From JBNKHG01 sp050290225 (GTDB taxonomy: Bacteria > Pseudomonadota > Gammaproteobacteria > Pseudomonadales > Cellvibrionaceae): DNA of 64,000 nt. This document shows positions 35,875 through 44,922 of this stretch, piece after piece (position 1 is the stretch's first letter; each line of letters begins with the position of its first letter). The stretch spans positions 1-64,000 of the forward strand of contig JBNKHG010000033.1 in assembly GCA_050290225.1 (NCBI GenBank), read 5' to 3'. Below the pieces are notes generated by a model. It was given only the letters and a program-made list of their open reading frames with translations, was not told the origin of the DNA and did no database searches. Both the position numbers and the translations under genes were made by a program.

Positions 35875-36405
35875 CTAATAATCCAGTAACTCAGCCTCCA
35901 GCTGTTCCACTTCGTGAGCCAGCTTGACGATAAAGTGCAGCTTTGAAACTGCTGTTTTGGCGCTATTCATGTCGGTCCGTGCGTAGGCATCGGCAAATTC
36001 CGCCTGAAGGCCCGCCAATGCTTCGTCGACATGGGCAGACAGCGCATCCAGGGCCGCTTCGGGGTCCGACTGCTCCCTGACCTCACCCAGTTCTTCGCGC
36101 AGTTCCATTTGCCGCATTAAAAAGGCGGAATCGTTGGTGGTCTGGTTTTGTGCGTCCAGCGCCACGCCGTTTAACTGCAACAAATACTCGGCTCGCAATA
36201 ACGGCGATTTGAGTGTTTCAAAAGCCTGGTTGACATAGGTGGCGTACTGCACCGCCAGGCGCTGTTCGCGATCGCCTGCGCCGGCAAAGCGATCCGGGTG
36301 AATCTCCCGCTGCAGTTCGCGATAGCGTTCGGTCAAGGTCGGCTGGTCAACATGAAAATCAACCGCCAGACCGAACACGTCAAAATAGTTTTTGCTGATA
36401 TCCAT
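35875..36405 (-). CDS. hscB: Co-chaperone HscB (J-domain)
   Basis: Brings IscU to HscA and stimulates its ATPase. It is 176 residues. The J-domain (about 1-75) has 'NYFDVFGLAVDFHVDQPTL' and the essential 'HPDRF'. The C-terminal three-helix IscU-binding domain has 'RAEYLLQLNGVALD' and 'FLMRQMELREELGE'. It stands 185 bases after iscA; that gap carries a strong hairpin (36480-36506). Confidence 0.95.
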   Translation of the reverse strand: MDISKNYFDVFGLAVDFHVDQPTLTERYRELQREIHPDRFAGAGDREQRLAVQYATYVNQAFETLKSPLLRAEYLLQLNGVALDAQNQTTNDSAFLMRQMELREELGEVREQSDPEAALDALSAHVDEALAGLQAEFADAYARTDMNSAKTAVSKLHFIVKLAHEVEQLEAELLDY

Positions 36406-36475
36406 CTGTCGCCATTCAGTCCGCTATCCCGGCATAATCCGGAAAAGTCTCTAAAAGTGAGAATTTTTGATAAAT

Positions 36476-36506
36476 AAAAGCCGGGAGGGTGGACCACCAT
36501 CCCGGC
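36476..36506 (-). terminator. Terminator-like hairpin between iscA and hscB
   Basis: Thirteen-base arms GCCGGGATGGTGG / CCACCCTCCCGGC (one mismatch, one-base centre) lie at 36480-36506. On the minus strand they are followed by CTTTTATTTAT. This looks like an intrinsic terminator or attenuator within the isc cluster, which would lower hscBA-fdx-iscX relative to iscRSUA. Confidence 0.6.
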
Positions 36507-36590
36507 CTTGACGCCCTGTACAGGATTCCCGATGGGATCAATGCGTCGCCGCGCACCGTCTCCTCCCAAAAAAGAACCGGCGACAGGCCA

Positions 36591-36914
36591 TTAAACGTGG
36601 AAACTCTCGCCGCACCCGCACTCGTTTTTGACGTTGGGATTATTGAACTGGAAGCCCTCGTTCAACCCCTCTTTAACAAAGTCCAGTTCGGTGCCATCGA
36701 GATAGACCAGGCTTTTCGGATCGACAACCAACTTGAAGCCGTCCTGCTCGTAGACTTTATCATCTTCCTCCAGCCGGTCGACAAACTCCAACACATAGGA
36801 AAGACCCGAACACCCGGTGGTTTTAACGCCCACTCGAATGCCGAGGCCCTTGCCGCGATTGGCGATATGCCGGTTTACATGCGACCGCGCCGCTTCTGTC
36901 ATGGTGATAGCCAT
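36591..36914 (-). CDS. iscA: A-type Fe-S carrier IscA
   Basis: A 107-residue cluster carrier. The three ligand cysteines appear in 'TGCSGLSYVLEF' and 'ECGCGESFHV'. The start 'MAITMTEAARSHVNRHI' is typical. It follows iscU by 62 bases and precedes the terminator-like hairpin at 36480-36506. Confidence 0.96.
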   Translation of the reverse strand: MAITMTEAARSHVNRHIANRGKGLGIRVGVKTTGCSGLSYVLEFVDRLEEDDKVYEQDGFKLVVDPKSLVYLDGTELDFVKEGLNEGFQFNNPNVKNECGCGESFHV

Positions 36915-36976
36915 GCGATACTCTCAAATCCAAATCGATTCCCGACCGCTGCGGACAGGCCCGCTGCTGATCGGTA

Positions 36977-37369
36977 TTAGTCCTGCTGTTCTCCGCGCTT
37001 GGCACGCACGTCTTTCACTGCGGCTTTGATGGCGTCTTCCGCCAGCACCGAGCAGTGAATTTTCACCGGAGGCAATGCCAGCTCTTCGGCGATCTCGGTG
37101 TTTTTAATTTGCGCGGCCTCGTCCAGGGATTTCCCCTTGACCCACTCGGTCAGGAGCGAGCTGGAAGCGATGGCAGAGCCGCAACCGTAGGTCTTGAACT
37201 TGGCATCCTCAATCACGCCGTCGTCGCTGACCTGGATCTGCAGGCGCATGACGTCGCCGCAAGCCGGGGCTCCCACCATGCCGGTACCGACATTTTCGGC
37301 CTTATCGTCCAACTTGCCCACGTTGCGGGGGTTTTCGTAATGGTCGATAACCTTTTCACTATATGACAT
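36977..37369 (-). CDS. iscU: Fe-S scaffold protein IscU
   Basis: The scaffold on which clusters are built. It is 130 residues with ligand cysteines in 'GAPACGDVM', 'TYGCGSAIASSS' and 'KIHCSVLAED'. The HscA recognition motif LPPVK sits just before the last cysteine. It follows iscS by 82 bases. Confidence 0.98.
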   Translation of the reverse strand: MSYSEKVIDHYENPRNVGKLDDKAENVGTGMVGAPACGDVMRLQIQVSDDGVIEDAKFKTYGCGSAIASSSLLTEWVKGKSLDEAAQIKNTEIAEELALPPVKIHCSVLAEDAIKAAVKDVRAKRGEQQD

Positions 37370-37451
37370 TTTTTAGACTCCTCAACTGACCAGAATCAGC
37401 TGTTTGCTAATCCGAAATTCTCGTTGTGTTTCGCGCTCCACCTCGAGCACG

Positions 37452-38666
37452 TTAGTGGGCAGCCCACTCGATAGCATTTAAATCAACACCGTCTTTGTAC
37501 ATGTCCCATAACGGTGACAACTCCCTTAGTTTAGACACCGCTTGTCGAATTTTGTCGATGGCGTAGTCCACCTCCTCCTCGGTGGTGAAACGGCCAAAGC
37601 TAAAGCGCAGCGAGCTGTGAGCCAATTCATCGTTAACACCCAGGGCGCGCAGTACGTAGGAGGGTTCCAAACTGGCTGACGTACAAGCGGAACCCGATGA
37701 CACCGCCAGGTCTTTGAGGGACATGATCAAGGATTCTCCCTCAACAAAAGCGAAACTGACGTTGAGATTGCCGGGCACACGCTGCTCCATGGAACCATTG
37801 ATATGGACCTCCTCAATGTCCCTGACGCCCTCCCACAGGCGATCGCGCAACGCCAGCGCGCGCTCTGCGTCCTGTGCCATCTCTTCCTTGGCTATGCGGA
37901 AGGCCTCACCCATGCCGACAATCTGGTGGGTCGCCAGGGTACCGGATCGCATACCGCGCTCGTGACCGCCGCCGTGGATCTGGGCTTCGAGGCGAACCCG
38001 CGGCTTGCGCCGTACATAAAGGGCGCCCATGCCTTTTGGACCATAGACCTTGTGAGCGGAAAACGACATCAAATCGACTTTCATGGTTTCCAGATCGATA
38101 GGTATCTTGCCGGCGCTCTGGGCGGCATCCACATGAAAGAAGACCTTGCGGGCACGGCAGATTTCACCGATGGCCTGGATATCGTTGATCACGCCAATCT
38201 CATTGTTGACATGCATCAGGGACACCAGGGTGGTGTCGTCGCGAATGGCATCCGACACCTGCCGGGGTTCGATAATACCGTCGCTACCGGGGTCCAGGTA
38301 GGTCACCTCAAAACCTTCACGCTCAAGCTGGCGACAGGTATCCAGCACCGCCTTATGTTCAATTTTGGAGGTAATCAGATGCTTGCCCCGTTTCTGGTTA
38401 AAGTGCGCCACCCCTTTAATGGCAAGGTTGTCCGATTCGGTGGCCCCACTGGTCCAGACAATTTCCCGGGGATCGGCGTTCACCAGGTCAGCCACCTGTC
38501 GGCGGGCAATTTCCACGGCCTCTTCCGCCTTCCAGCCGTAGATATGCGAGCGGGAGGCGGGGTTACCAAAGTTGCCCTCATTGGTCAGGCACTCCATCAT
38601 TTTCCCGGCAACACGCGGATCAACAGGCGTGGTCGCAGAGTAGTCCAGGTATATCGGTAACTTCAT
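37452..38666 (-). CDS. iscS: Cysteine desulfurase IscS
   Basis: A pyridoxal-phosphate enzyme delivering sulfur for Fe-S clusters and tRNA thiolation. The ATG at 38666, after GGAGACA, gives 404 residues, equal to E. coli IscS. Key sites are 'DYSATTPVD', the PLP lysine in 'SFSAHKVYGPKG', and the mobile cysteine loop 'SGSACTSASLEPSYVLRALG'. An in-frame ATG at 38696 would add ten unrelated residues. It follows iscR by 137 bases. Confidence 0.98.
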   Translation of the reverse strand: MKLPIYLDYSATTPVDPRVAGKMMECLTNEGNFGNPASRSHIYGWKAEEAVEIARRQVADLVNADPREIVWTSGATESDNLAIKGVAHFNQKRGKHLITSKIEHKAVLDTCRQLEREGFEVTYLDPGSDGIIEPRQVSDAIRDDTTLVSLMHVNNEIGVINDIQAIGEICRARKVFFHVDAAQSAGKIPIDLETMKVDLMSFSAHKVYGPKGMGALYVRRKPRVRLEAQIHGGGHERGMRSGTLATHQIVGMGEAFRIAKEEMAQDAERALALRDRLWEGVRDIEEVHINGSMEQRVPGNLNVSFAFVEGESLIMSLKDLAVSSGSACTSASLEPSYVLRALGVNDELAHSSLRFSFGRFTTEEEVDYAIDKIRQAVSKLRELSPLWDMYKDGVDLNAIEWAAH

Positions 38667-38743
38667 AGGTGTCTCCACAGGTGTAAGGGTTCCCATCCTG
38701 TTCGGGTGGGCTTAATCTGTCGTTTCTTTTCGATGACCGTCTC

Positions 38744-38822
38744 GATGCCCTTCAGCCGGTAACCTTCTAGGCCAGGCTGGATGCCCTTCAGCCGGTATAC
38801 CTTCTAGGCTAGGCTGGATGCC
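38744..38822. repeat. 36/37-base tandem duplication at the end of iscR
   Basis: Two units starting GATGCCCTTCAGCCGGTA (38744-38779 and 38780-38816), differing at three or so positions, plus the start of a third (GATGCC, 38817-38822). The iscR stop codon (38804-38806) lies inside the second unit, so the iscR C-terminal residues are part of the duplication. Confidence 0.8.
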
Positions 38823-39301
38823 GGGATCATATCCAAATCGCTTTTAAGGGTTTCATCCGCTTCGTCACGCTGATCCTGACGCACAGACACTTCCTGCACA
38901 TCACGACGGGCCACCAGGCTGGCCAGACTGATACCACTCAGAAATTCGTGGATCTGGTTACTCAGATCCGCCCACAGGTAGTGGGTCAGGCACACTTCGC
39001 CGTGCTGGCAGGCACCGGAACCACCACAACTGGTAACATCGATGGATTCGTTGACGGCATCGATAATCTGGGCGACGAAAATATCATCGGCATTGCGGCT
39101 TAATTTATAGCCACCGCCAGGGCCGCGCACACTGCTGACCAGTTGGTGCTGGCGCAATTTGGCAAACAACTGCTCAAGATAGGAGAGGGAAATCTCCTGG
39201 CGCTTGGAGATTCCGGCCAGGCTGATAGGCCCTTTCTCGCCGTGCAGGGCCAGATCCAGCATTGCCGTTACCGCATAGCGGCCTTTGGTCGTTAATCTCA
39301 T
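38804..39301 (-). CDS. iscR: Fe-S cluster-dependent regulator IscR
   Basis: An Rrf2-type transcription factor sensing cluster supply. It is 165 residues with an N-terminal winged helix ('MRLTTKGRYAVTAMLDLALH', 'ISLSYLEQLFAKLRQHQLV') and the three cluster cysteines in 'SCGGSGACQHGEVCLTHYLW' (C-x5-C-x5-C). It leads the isc operon and probably represses it: a promoter with a type 1 IscR-like site lies at 39380-39412. The last residues are encoded by a tandem duplication. Confidence 0.96.
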   Translation of the reverse strand: MRLTTKGRYAVTAMLDLALHGEKGPISLAGISKRQEISLSYLEQLFAKLRQHQLVSSVRGPGGGYKLSRNADDIFVAQIIDAVNESIDVTSCGGSGACQHGEVCLTHYLWADLSNQIHEFLSGISLASLVARRDVQEVSVRQDQRDEADETLKSDLDMIPASSLA

Positions 39302-39379
39302 GGGGCATTTTCCATTAAAATCAGGGGTTTACAGAGTTGACCGCAGAACCACCGATATCGATTTGGGCGCATGGCGCGC

Positions 39380-39412
39380 ATTATTCAAAAACCAACTAAC
39401 TCAGTCAAGTAT
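39380..39412 (-). promoter_or_regulatory. iscR promoter with type 1 IscR-like binding site
   Basis: On the minus strand TTGACT (39408-39403), 17 bases, then AATAAT (39385-39380) form a good sigma-70 promoter. The plus-strand segment 39388-39412 ends in AGTCAAGTAT, a perfect half of the type 1 IscR consensus; the other half is weaker. In E. coli the same overlap of -35 and IscR site gives feedback repression. Confidence 0.65.
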
Positions 39413-39515
39413 ATACCCTACTATTTTTGTCAGGTATTGCCAAGCTATCATCAATGGAAAAAGGCAGGCCCGCCGCAAGCCCGGTTGACGGCTGCGTGAA
39501 ATGGCGATTTGAAAA

Positions 39516-39553
39516 CGAAAAAGCCCCGCCATTTCTGACAGGGCCTTTGAAAA
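39516..39553 (-). terminator. Terminator after oadB
   Basis: On the minus strand a GC-rich stem GGCCCTG / CGGGGC with a short loop is followed by TTTTT (39521-39517). It lies 20 bases past the oadB stop and separates the oad operon from the iscR promoter. Confidence 0.6.
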
Positions 39554-39572
39554 AGAGGGGGCTAAACTTCGA

Positions 39573-40907
39573 TCACCCCCCCATCGCCTGCACCATGGTA
39601 ATCATAACACCCGCCGCCACCGCGGAGCCGATTACCCCAGCCACGTTGGGCCCCATAGCGTGCATCAACAGGAAGTTCTGGGCGTTGTACTCCAGACCGA
39701 CCTTGTTTGAAACCCGGGCCGCCATGGGTACCGCAGAGACACCGGCGGAACCGATCAGCGGGTTAATCTTGTGCTTGCTGAAAACATTCAACAGTTTGGC
39801 CATCAGCACACCCATGGCGGTACCGATACCAAAGGCGATAATACCCAGCGCCAGGATACCCAGGGTCTTGGGGTCCAGGAACTTGTCCGCCGCCAGTTTC
39901 GACCCGACGGAAAGCCCCAGGAAAATCGTGGTGATATTGATCAAGGCGTTTTGGGACGTCTCACTCAGACGATCCACCACACCACATTCCTTCATCAGGT
40001 TACCGAAACAGAACATACCCAGCAGCGGAGCCGCCGAAGGCAGGAACAGGGCCACCAGCACCAGAATGACCACCGGAAAGGTGATCTTCTCGCGCTTGGA
40101 GACAGTGCGCAGCTGAGTCATCTCAATCTTGCGCTCTTCGGCATTGGTCAGCGCGCGCATAATCGGCGGCTGAATCATCGGTACCAGCGCCATATAGGAA
40201 TAGGCGGCTACCGCGATGGCACCCAACAGTTCCGGCGACAGCAGGCTGGCCACGTAGATGGCCGTGGGGCCATCGGCACCCCCGATAATACCGATCGCAG
40301 CGGCGTCGGCGATGGAGAAATCCATAATGCCGAAGTGGCCGAGCGCCACGGCGCCGATGACAGTGGCGAAGATCCCGAACTGGGCTGCCGCTCCCAGGAA
40401 CAGGGTCCGGGGGTTGGCCAGTAGCGGACCGAAATCCGTCATGGCGCCCACACCCATAAAGATCACCAGCGGCGCCACACCGGAGGCGATGGCCACCGAG
40501 TAGAAGTTGTAGAGCATACCGTTGGTAAAACCGAGATCGGCGGCGGTTTGCAACGCCGCCAAATGGGCGTCAGCCCCGGCATGGGTATAAGCTGCCTTCA
40601 ATGAGTTTGCGGCGGCTGTTAAATCAGCGCCGGCAGCCCAAATATCTGCTCCAAGGGCTTTAGCCATGGCCGTCAGTACCTGCGGGTCACCGCTGTGGAT
40701 TGCACTATCCGCCGCGGAGAGCGCGAGATCGGCGCCGGGAATATTGGCGAGAATGCCACCAAAACCGATAGGCACCAACAATAGTGGCTCAAAACCCTTG
40801 TTGATGGCCAGATACAACAGCAGCAAGCCCACAAGGATCATTACTAGTTGCCCGGGCGCCATCTGGTACAGGCCCGAGTCCTGCCATAAACCGATAAGAC
40901 TTTCCAT
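39573..40907 (-). CDS. oadB: Oxaloacetate decarboxylase beta subunit, Na+ pump
   Basis: The membrane subunit that couples decarboxylation of carboxybiotin to sodium export. It is 444 residues with about ten hydrophobic helices. Conserved segments are 'LLLYLAINKGFEPLLLVPIGFGGILAN' pattern, 'IIGGADGPTAIYVASLLSPEL' pattern and 'GSAGVSAVPMAARVSNKVG' pattern. It contains an insertion (about 65-125, rich in Ala) with 'DSAIHSGDPQVLTAMAKALG'. It is the last gene of oadGAB, 20 bases after oadA. Confidence 0.95.
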   Translation of the reverse strand: MESLIGLWQDSGLYQMAPGQLVMILVGLLLLYLAINKGFEPLLLVPIGFGGILANIPGADLALSAADSAIHSGDPQVLTAMAKALGADIWAAGADLTAAANSLKAAYTHAGADAHLAALQTAADLGFTNGMLYNFYSVAIASGVAPLVIFMGVGAMTDFGPLLANPRTLFLGAAAQFGIFATVIGAVALGHFGIMDFSIADAAAIGIIGGADGPTAIYVASLLSPELLGAIAVAAYSYMALVPMIQPPIMRALTNAEERKIEMTQLRTVSKREKITFPVVILVLVALFLPSAAPLLGMFCFGNLMKECGVVDRLSETSQNALINITTIFLGLSVGSKLAADKFLDPKTLGILALGIIAFGIGTAMGVLMAKLLNVFSKHKINPLIGSAGVSAVPMAARVSNKVGLEYNAQNFLLMHAMGPNVAGVIGSAVAAGVMITMVQAMGG

Positions 40908-40927
40908 TTTGCGAATCTCCTACAGGT

Positions 40928-42700
40928 TTAGGCAATAGTCAGCAGGATATCGCCAACGGCGACAGTATCGCCCTCTTTGACGTTCACCGCACTAACGGTA
41001 CCGGCCTTGGGGGCGCTCACTTCGGTTTCCATTTTCATGGCTTCGAGTAACAGAAGGGTTTCCCCTTCGGCGACCTGCTGACCGGGAGCGACCAGCACCT
41101 TGAAGATATTACCCGCCAGGGGCGCCGACAGTGGTTCGCCTCCCGTGGGCACCTCGCCCGCCGATACCGCACCACCCACAGGCGCAATCCCTGTCAGGTC
41201 GCCACCGTTGGATACGGTCACCGTATAGCTGGCGCCCTCGACAGTCACGGTGTAAACCTCTTCACCGGCCTCGTTGGTCACCACACCGCTTTCCTTGCCG
41301 GTAGGTGCCGGCTCAAAGGCGTCGGGGTTGTTACGGTTTTCCAGGAACTTGAGGCCAATCTGGGGGAAAAGTGCGTAAGTCAGGACATCGTCGATTTCGT
41401 TGTCTCCGGCGGCCAGGGCAACCCCCTTCTCGGCGGCCAGCGCTTTCAACTCAGCGGTCAGTTTTTCCAGTTCCGGCTCCAGCAGGTCGGCCGGACGACA
41501 GGTAATGGGCTCGGCACCATCCAGAACGCGCGCCTGCAGCTCTTTGTTGACCGGTGCCGGTGTAGCGCCGTATTCGCCTTTCAGAACGCCCTGGGTTTCC
41601 TTGGAGATAGACTTGAAACGCTCGCCGGTCAGCACGTTCAATACGGCTTGGGTGCCCACAATCTGTGAGGTGGGCGTTACCAGTGGCAGGTAACCCAGGT
41701 CCTCTCGCACCCGGGGAATCTCCGCCAGCACAGCGTCGAATTTGTCTTCCGCGCCCTGGTCGCGCAGCTGGTTCTCCATATTGGTGAGCATGCCACCCGG
41801 TACCTGTGCGGTGAGGATGCGGGAATCCACGCCCCTGAGCGAACCTTCGAATTTGGCGTACTTTTTCCGGACTTCCCGGAAGTAGGCCGCAATTTCCTCC
41901 AACAACCCCAGATCCAGACCGGTATCGCGGTCAGTGTCCTGCAAAATGGCAACCACAGACTCAGTGGGACTGTGGCCATAGGTCATGGACATGGAGGAAA
42001 TGGCGGTGTCGATATTGTCGATACCCGCTTCCACACACTTAACCGCAGTCGCTGTAGACAACCCGGTGGTCGCGTGGCATTGCATGTGAATGGGAATATC
42101 GCAGGCCTCCTTCAACCTGGAAACCAGCTCGTAGCCGACGTAGGGCTTCAGCAGTCCGGCCATATCTTTAATGGCGATGGAGTCGGCGCCCATGTCTTCG
42201 ATGCGCTTGCCCTGCTCCACCCACATGTCGACGGTGTGGACCGGACTCAGGGTGTAGGAGATAGTGCCCTGGGCATGCTTGCCCACTTGCTTCACTGCCT
42301 TCAGTGCAGTTTCAATATTGCGCATATCATTCATGGCATCGAATACGCGGAATACGTCAACGCCGTTGTGAGCGGCACGCTCAACAAATTTTCCGACCAC
42401 GTCATCGGCGTAATGACGATAGCCGAGGATATTCTGACCGCGGAACAGCATCTGCATCGGCGTCTTCGGCATCGCTTTTTTCAATTCGCGAATACGCTCC
42501 CAAGGATCTTCGCCCAGGTAGCGGATGCAGGCATCAAAGGTGGCCCCACCCCAGGTTTCCAGAGACCAGTAACCAACCTGATCCAGCTTCTCGGCAATCG
42601 GCAGCATATCGTCAATGCGCAAGCGGGTCGCAAACAGAGACTGGTGTGCATCGCGCAGCACCACATCGGTAATTCCTAACGGTTTTTTAACTTCACTCAT
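40928..42700 (-). CDS. oadA: Oxaloacetate decarboxylase alpha subunit
   Basis: The carboxyltransferase subunit. It is 590 residues. The N-terminal barrel has 'DVVLRDAHQSLFATRLR', 'ETWGGATFDACIRYLGEDPW' pattern and 'HMQCHATTGLSTATAVK'. A PYC/OadA conserved domain follows, and a C-terminal biotinyl domain with 'LLLLEAMKMETEVSAP', whose lysine carries biotin. A Gly/Ala/Val/Pro-rich linker (about 500-520) separates the parts. It follows oadG by 83 bases. Confidence 0.96.
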   Translation of the reverse strand: MSEVKKPLGITDVVLRDAHQSLFATRLRIDDMLPIAEKLDQVGYWSLETWGGATFDACIRYLGEDPWERIRELKKAMPKTPMQMLFRGQNILGYRHYADDVVGKFVERAAHNGVDVFRVFDAMNDMRNIETALKAVKQVGKHAQGTISYTLSPVHTVDMWVEQGKRIEDMGADSIAIKDMAGLLKPYVGYELVSRLKEACDIPIHMQCHATTGLSTATAVKCVEAGIDNIDTAISSMSMTYGHSPTESVVAILQDTDRDTGLDLGLLEEIAAYFREVRKKYAKFEGSLRGVDSRILTAQVPGGMLTNMENQLRDQGAEDKFDAVLAEIPRVREDLGYLPLVTPTSQIVGTQAVLNVLTGERFKSISKETQGVLKGEYGATPAPVNKELQARVLDGAEPITCRPADLLEPELEKLTAELKALAAEKGVALAAGDNEIDDVLTYALFPQIGLKFLENRNNPDAFEPAPTGKESGVVTNEAGEEVYTVTVEGASYTVTVSNGGDLTGIAPVGGAVSAGEVPTGGEPLSAPLAGNIFKVLVAPGQQVAEGETLLLLEAMKMETEVSAPKAGTVSAVNVKEGDTVAVGDILLTIA

Positions 42701-42783
42701 GAGAAGTTGCCCCTACTCAAAACGTAATTTCTGTGACTTTTAAAATTTCAACGCCATGCGTCGGTCGCTGCCGCCGACGCTTA

Positions 42784-43023
42784 TTATTTTTTGCGGTGCT
42801 GTTCGATCGCCGCCTTGATGATCGCCAACAACTTAGGGTCATTGACCCCTGTTGACGCAGTCGTCTTGGACGAGGGCAGCACGGGTTCCGGCTCCGGGAA
42901 ATAGCGTTGAACCACTGAGGACATGATGGTGGTAGCGATTACGAGTACGGTCAGGAACACAAATACCGTGCCCATGCCGAAGAGCATCAGGTCAATGCCC
43001 TGTTGCATGATGGTTTCTTGCAT
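42784..43023 (-). CDS. oadG: Oxaloacetate decarboxylase gamma subunit
   Basis: A 79-residue single-span membrane protein that holds the complex together. The helix lies at about 12-35 ('MLFGMGTVFVFLTVLVIATT'), and a Pro-rich linker and basic C-terminus ('AAIEQHRKK') follow. Position immediately before oadA and oadB confirms it. An ATG six codons in is an alternative start. Confidence 0.9.
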   Translation of the reverse strand: MQETIMQQGIDLMLFGMGTVFVFLTVLVIATTIMSSVVQRYFPEPEPVLPSSKTTASTGVNDPKLLAIIKAAIEQHRKK

Positions 43024-43464
43024 CTGAAGTAAGCCTCCTCATTGGGGCACAGCTTCTTTTGGAAGCCATGCAAGGTTAATGGCCTTGCCCGGAGCGCGCG
43101 TTGCGGCTTCGGCTCGACAATGGCCACTGCGTTTTAACCGGGGCGTTGTGGCCCTTCGTGCCGCCTCACTCTGATAGAGCCAGACAATACGGCATTCACG
43201 CATTTGCCCTGTATACAGGGGCCGGGAAATGTAGCCCGATTGATTTTTGTAGGCAAGTTTCCAGCACTACTACAAATGTAGTGAATTAACAAAAACCTTT
43301 TTCCCTTTATTTTTCAATAACTTACCCAAATAAGCCAATTGTCGCCGAACACTTTTTAACCACACGAAATCCCGTTTTGTAAATGCATCTGATCCTTTCG
43401 ATCCACACAAGTTTAGGTAAAATAGCCTCTTTTCCCAGCAACTTAAGAGACAAATTCGTTTCAT
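43024..43464. other. 441-base divergent gap between oadG and dusC
   Basis: No gene is evident. It should hold the promoters of oadGAB and dusC. Visible palindromes are CCCTGTATACAGGG (43207-43220) and CTACAAATGTAG (about 43268-43279); no regulator can be assigned to either. Confidence 0.5.
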
Positions 43465-44421
43465 ATGCGAGTATTCCTAGCCCCCATGGAGGGGGTTGTA
43501 GATCATCGTGTCCGAGAATTGATGACCGCCCTTGGCGGCATTGACGCCTGCGTCACTGAGTTTATCCGGGTTACCGACACCAGCCTGCCACCCAAGGTTT
43601 TTTTCCGTTACTGCCCCGAACTCCACAACCGCTGCCTGACCCAGGCGGGGACACCGGTGCGCATCCAGTTGCTGGGCGGGCGACCTCAGCCCATGGCCCT
43701 CAATGCCGCCAAGCTGGCTCATTATGGCGCCCGCGCCATCGACCTCAATTTTGGTTGTCCGGCAAAGGCCGTTAACAACAGCGATGGCGGTGCCTGTCTG
43801 CTGCGTGAGCCCCAGCGGGTTTACGATATAGTCGCGGCTGTGCGGGAGGCAGTGCCTGCGGGGATCCCTGTGTCCGCTAAAATCCGCCTCGGATTTGAGG
43901 ACCGCAGCCGCTACCTGGACAACGCCCGGGCGGTATACGAGGCCGGCGCCAGCGAACTGACCGTACATGCCCGCTCAAAGGTAGATGGTTACAAACCACC
44001 AGCATACTGGGAATACCTGGCTGAGATCCGCGAATCCATTGCCATCCCGTTGATTGCCAACGGCGAGATCTGGTCGCTGGCTGACTATCGACGTTGTCGA
44101 GAGGTCTCCGGCTGCGAGGATGTCATGCTCGGTCGCGGCCTGATGGCATGTCCGGATCTCGCCCTGCAAATCAAGGCTGCCAATAGCGGCGAGCACTACC
44201 GACCCCTGGCATGGCCCGCCGTTTGCGAGCAGTTGTATCAATACTACAAGGAAACCCGCTATCTCTATCCGGAAAGATACCTGGGCAATCGGGTGAAACA
44301 GTGGCTGGTTTATCTGCGCCGCCAGTACCCGGAGGCAGTGACTTTTTTTGAACAGATCAAGCGTCACCGGGACCCGCATCGCCTGGAGGCGGCTTTCAAC
44401 CAGCACCGGCAGGCGGCCTGA
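43465..44421 (+). CDS. dusC: tRNA-dihydrouridine(16) synthase
   Basis: A flavoenzyme that reduces uridine in tRNA. It is 318 residues with 'VFLAPMEGVVDHRVRELM' (FMN site), 'VTEFIRVTD', 'RIQLLGG', the catalytic 'LNFGCPAKAVNNSDGGACLL' and 'ELTVHARSKVDGYKPPAYWE' features. The 'VTEFIRV' and C-terminal helical domain place it in the DusC branch (U16). It is monocistronic and convergent with the STAS gene. Confidence 0.94.
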   Translation: MRVFLAPMEGVVDHRVRELMTALGGIDACVTEFIRVTDTSLPPKVFFRYCPELHNRCLTQAGTPVRIQLLGGRPQPMALNAAKLAHYGARAIDLNFGCPAKAVNNSDGGACLLREPQRVYDIVAAVREAVPAGIPVSAKIRLGFEDRSRYLDNARAVYEAGASELTVHARSKVDGYKPPAYWEYLAEIRESIAIPLIANGEIWSLADYRRCREVSGCEDVMLGRGLMACPDLALQIKAANSGEHYRPLAWPAVCEQLYQYYKETRYLYPERYLGNRVKQWLVYLRRQYPEAVTFFEQIKRHRDPHRLEAAFNQHRQAA

Positions 44422-44430
44422 GGAAAGTGG

Positions 44431-44922
44431 TCAGGATTCTTCCAGGGTCTTAACCAGATCGCGGAAAGTTGCCTGATTGGTATCATTAAGTCCCATCAAC
44501 ACCCGGTGGGCCTCCAATACCTTGTCTTTGACCATGGACTCATCCAGGGGCTCAGACGCATCGAGGGGCAGCGGATTGACCACAGTGCCCTCGGTATCGT
44601 GAATAATATCGAAGATATCGTTAAAACCCATGGAATCCAGCAGGCGATTGATACTGCTGTTGGTGGAGACAACTACCGGGGTAACCCGGCGGCGTTCACG
44701 GGCGAAGATTGAAATTTTGGCCATTAATCCCAGGGTTGTGCTGTCAATGGCCTCGGCTTCAGTCAAATCAAAGAGGATGGATACGAAATCATCGCGGCTG
44801 AACATGGAATCGATAAATCGATCGAAGGAGAGACACAACGTCAGTCGCACGTCACCAATCATTTTGATAACGTAAACACCCGCGTGATCAGCGACCAGTA
44901 TCTGGCCAGGTTTCATCGGCAT
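44431..44922 (-). CDS. STAS-domain anti-sigma factor antagonist
   Basis: A 163-residue protein with an N-terminal STAS domain (about 8-105). The phosphorylatable site region is 'DLTEAEAIDSTTLGLMAKI'. Proteins of this type (HsbA in Pseudomonas) are controlled by a PP2C phosphatase such as the one encoded just upstream; the stop and start overlap by one base (TGATG). The C-terminal 50 residues are helical and not assigned. It probably relays stress or surface signals; the partner sigma or cyclase is not in the window. Confidence 0.85.
   Translation of the reverse strand: MPMKPGQILVADHAGVYVIKMIGDVRLTLCLSFDRFIDSMFSRDDFVSILFDLTEAEAIDSTTLGLMAKISIFARERRRVTPVVVSTNSSINRLLDSMGFNDIFDIIHDTEGTVVNPLPLDASEPLDESMVKDKVLEAHRVLMGLNDTNQATFRDLVKTLEES

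Noticed and set aside
43207..43220. CCCTGTATACAGGG as a LexA box
   Set aside because: LexA sites need CTGT-N8-ACAG; here only two bases separate the half sites.
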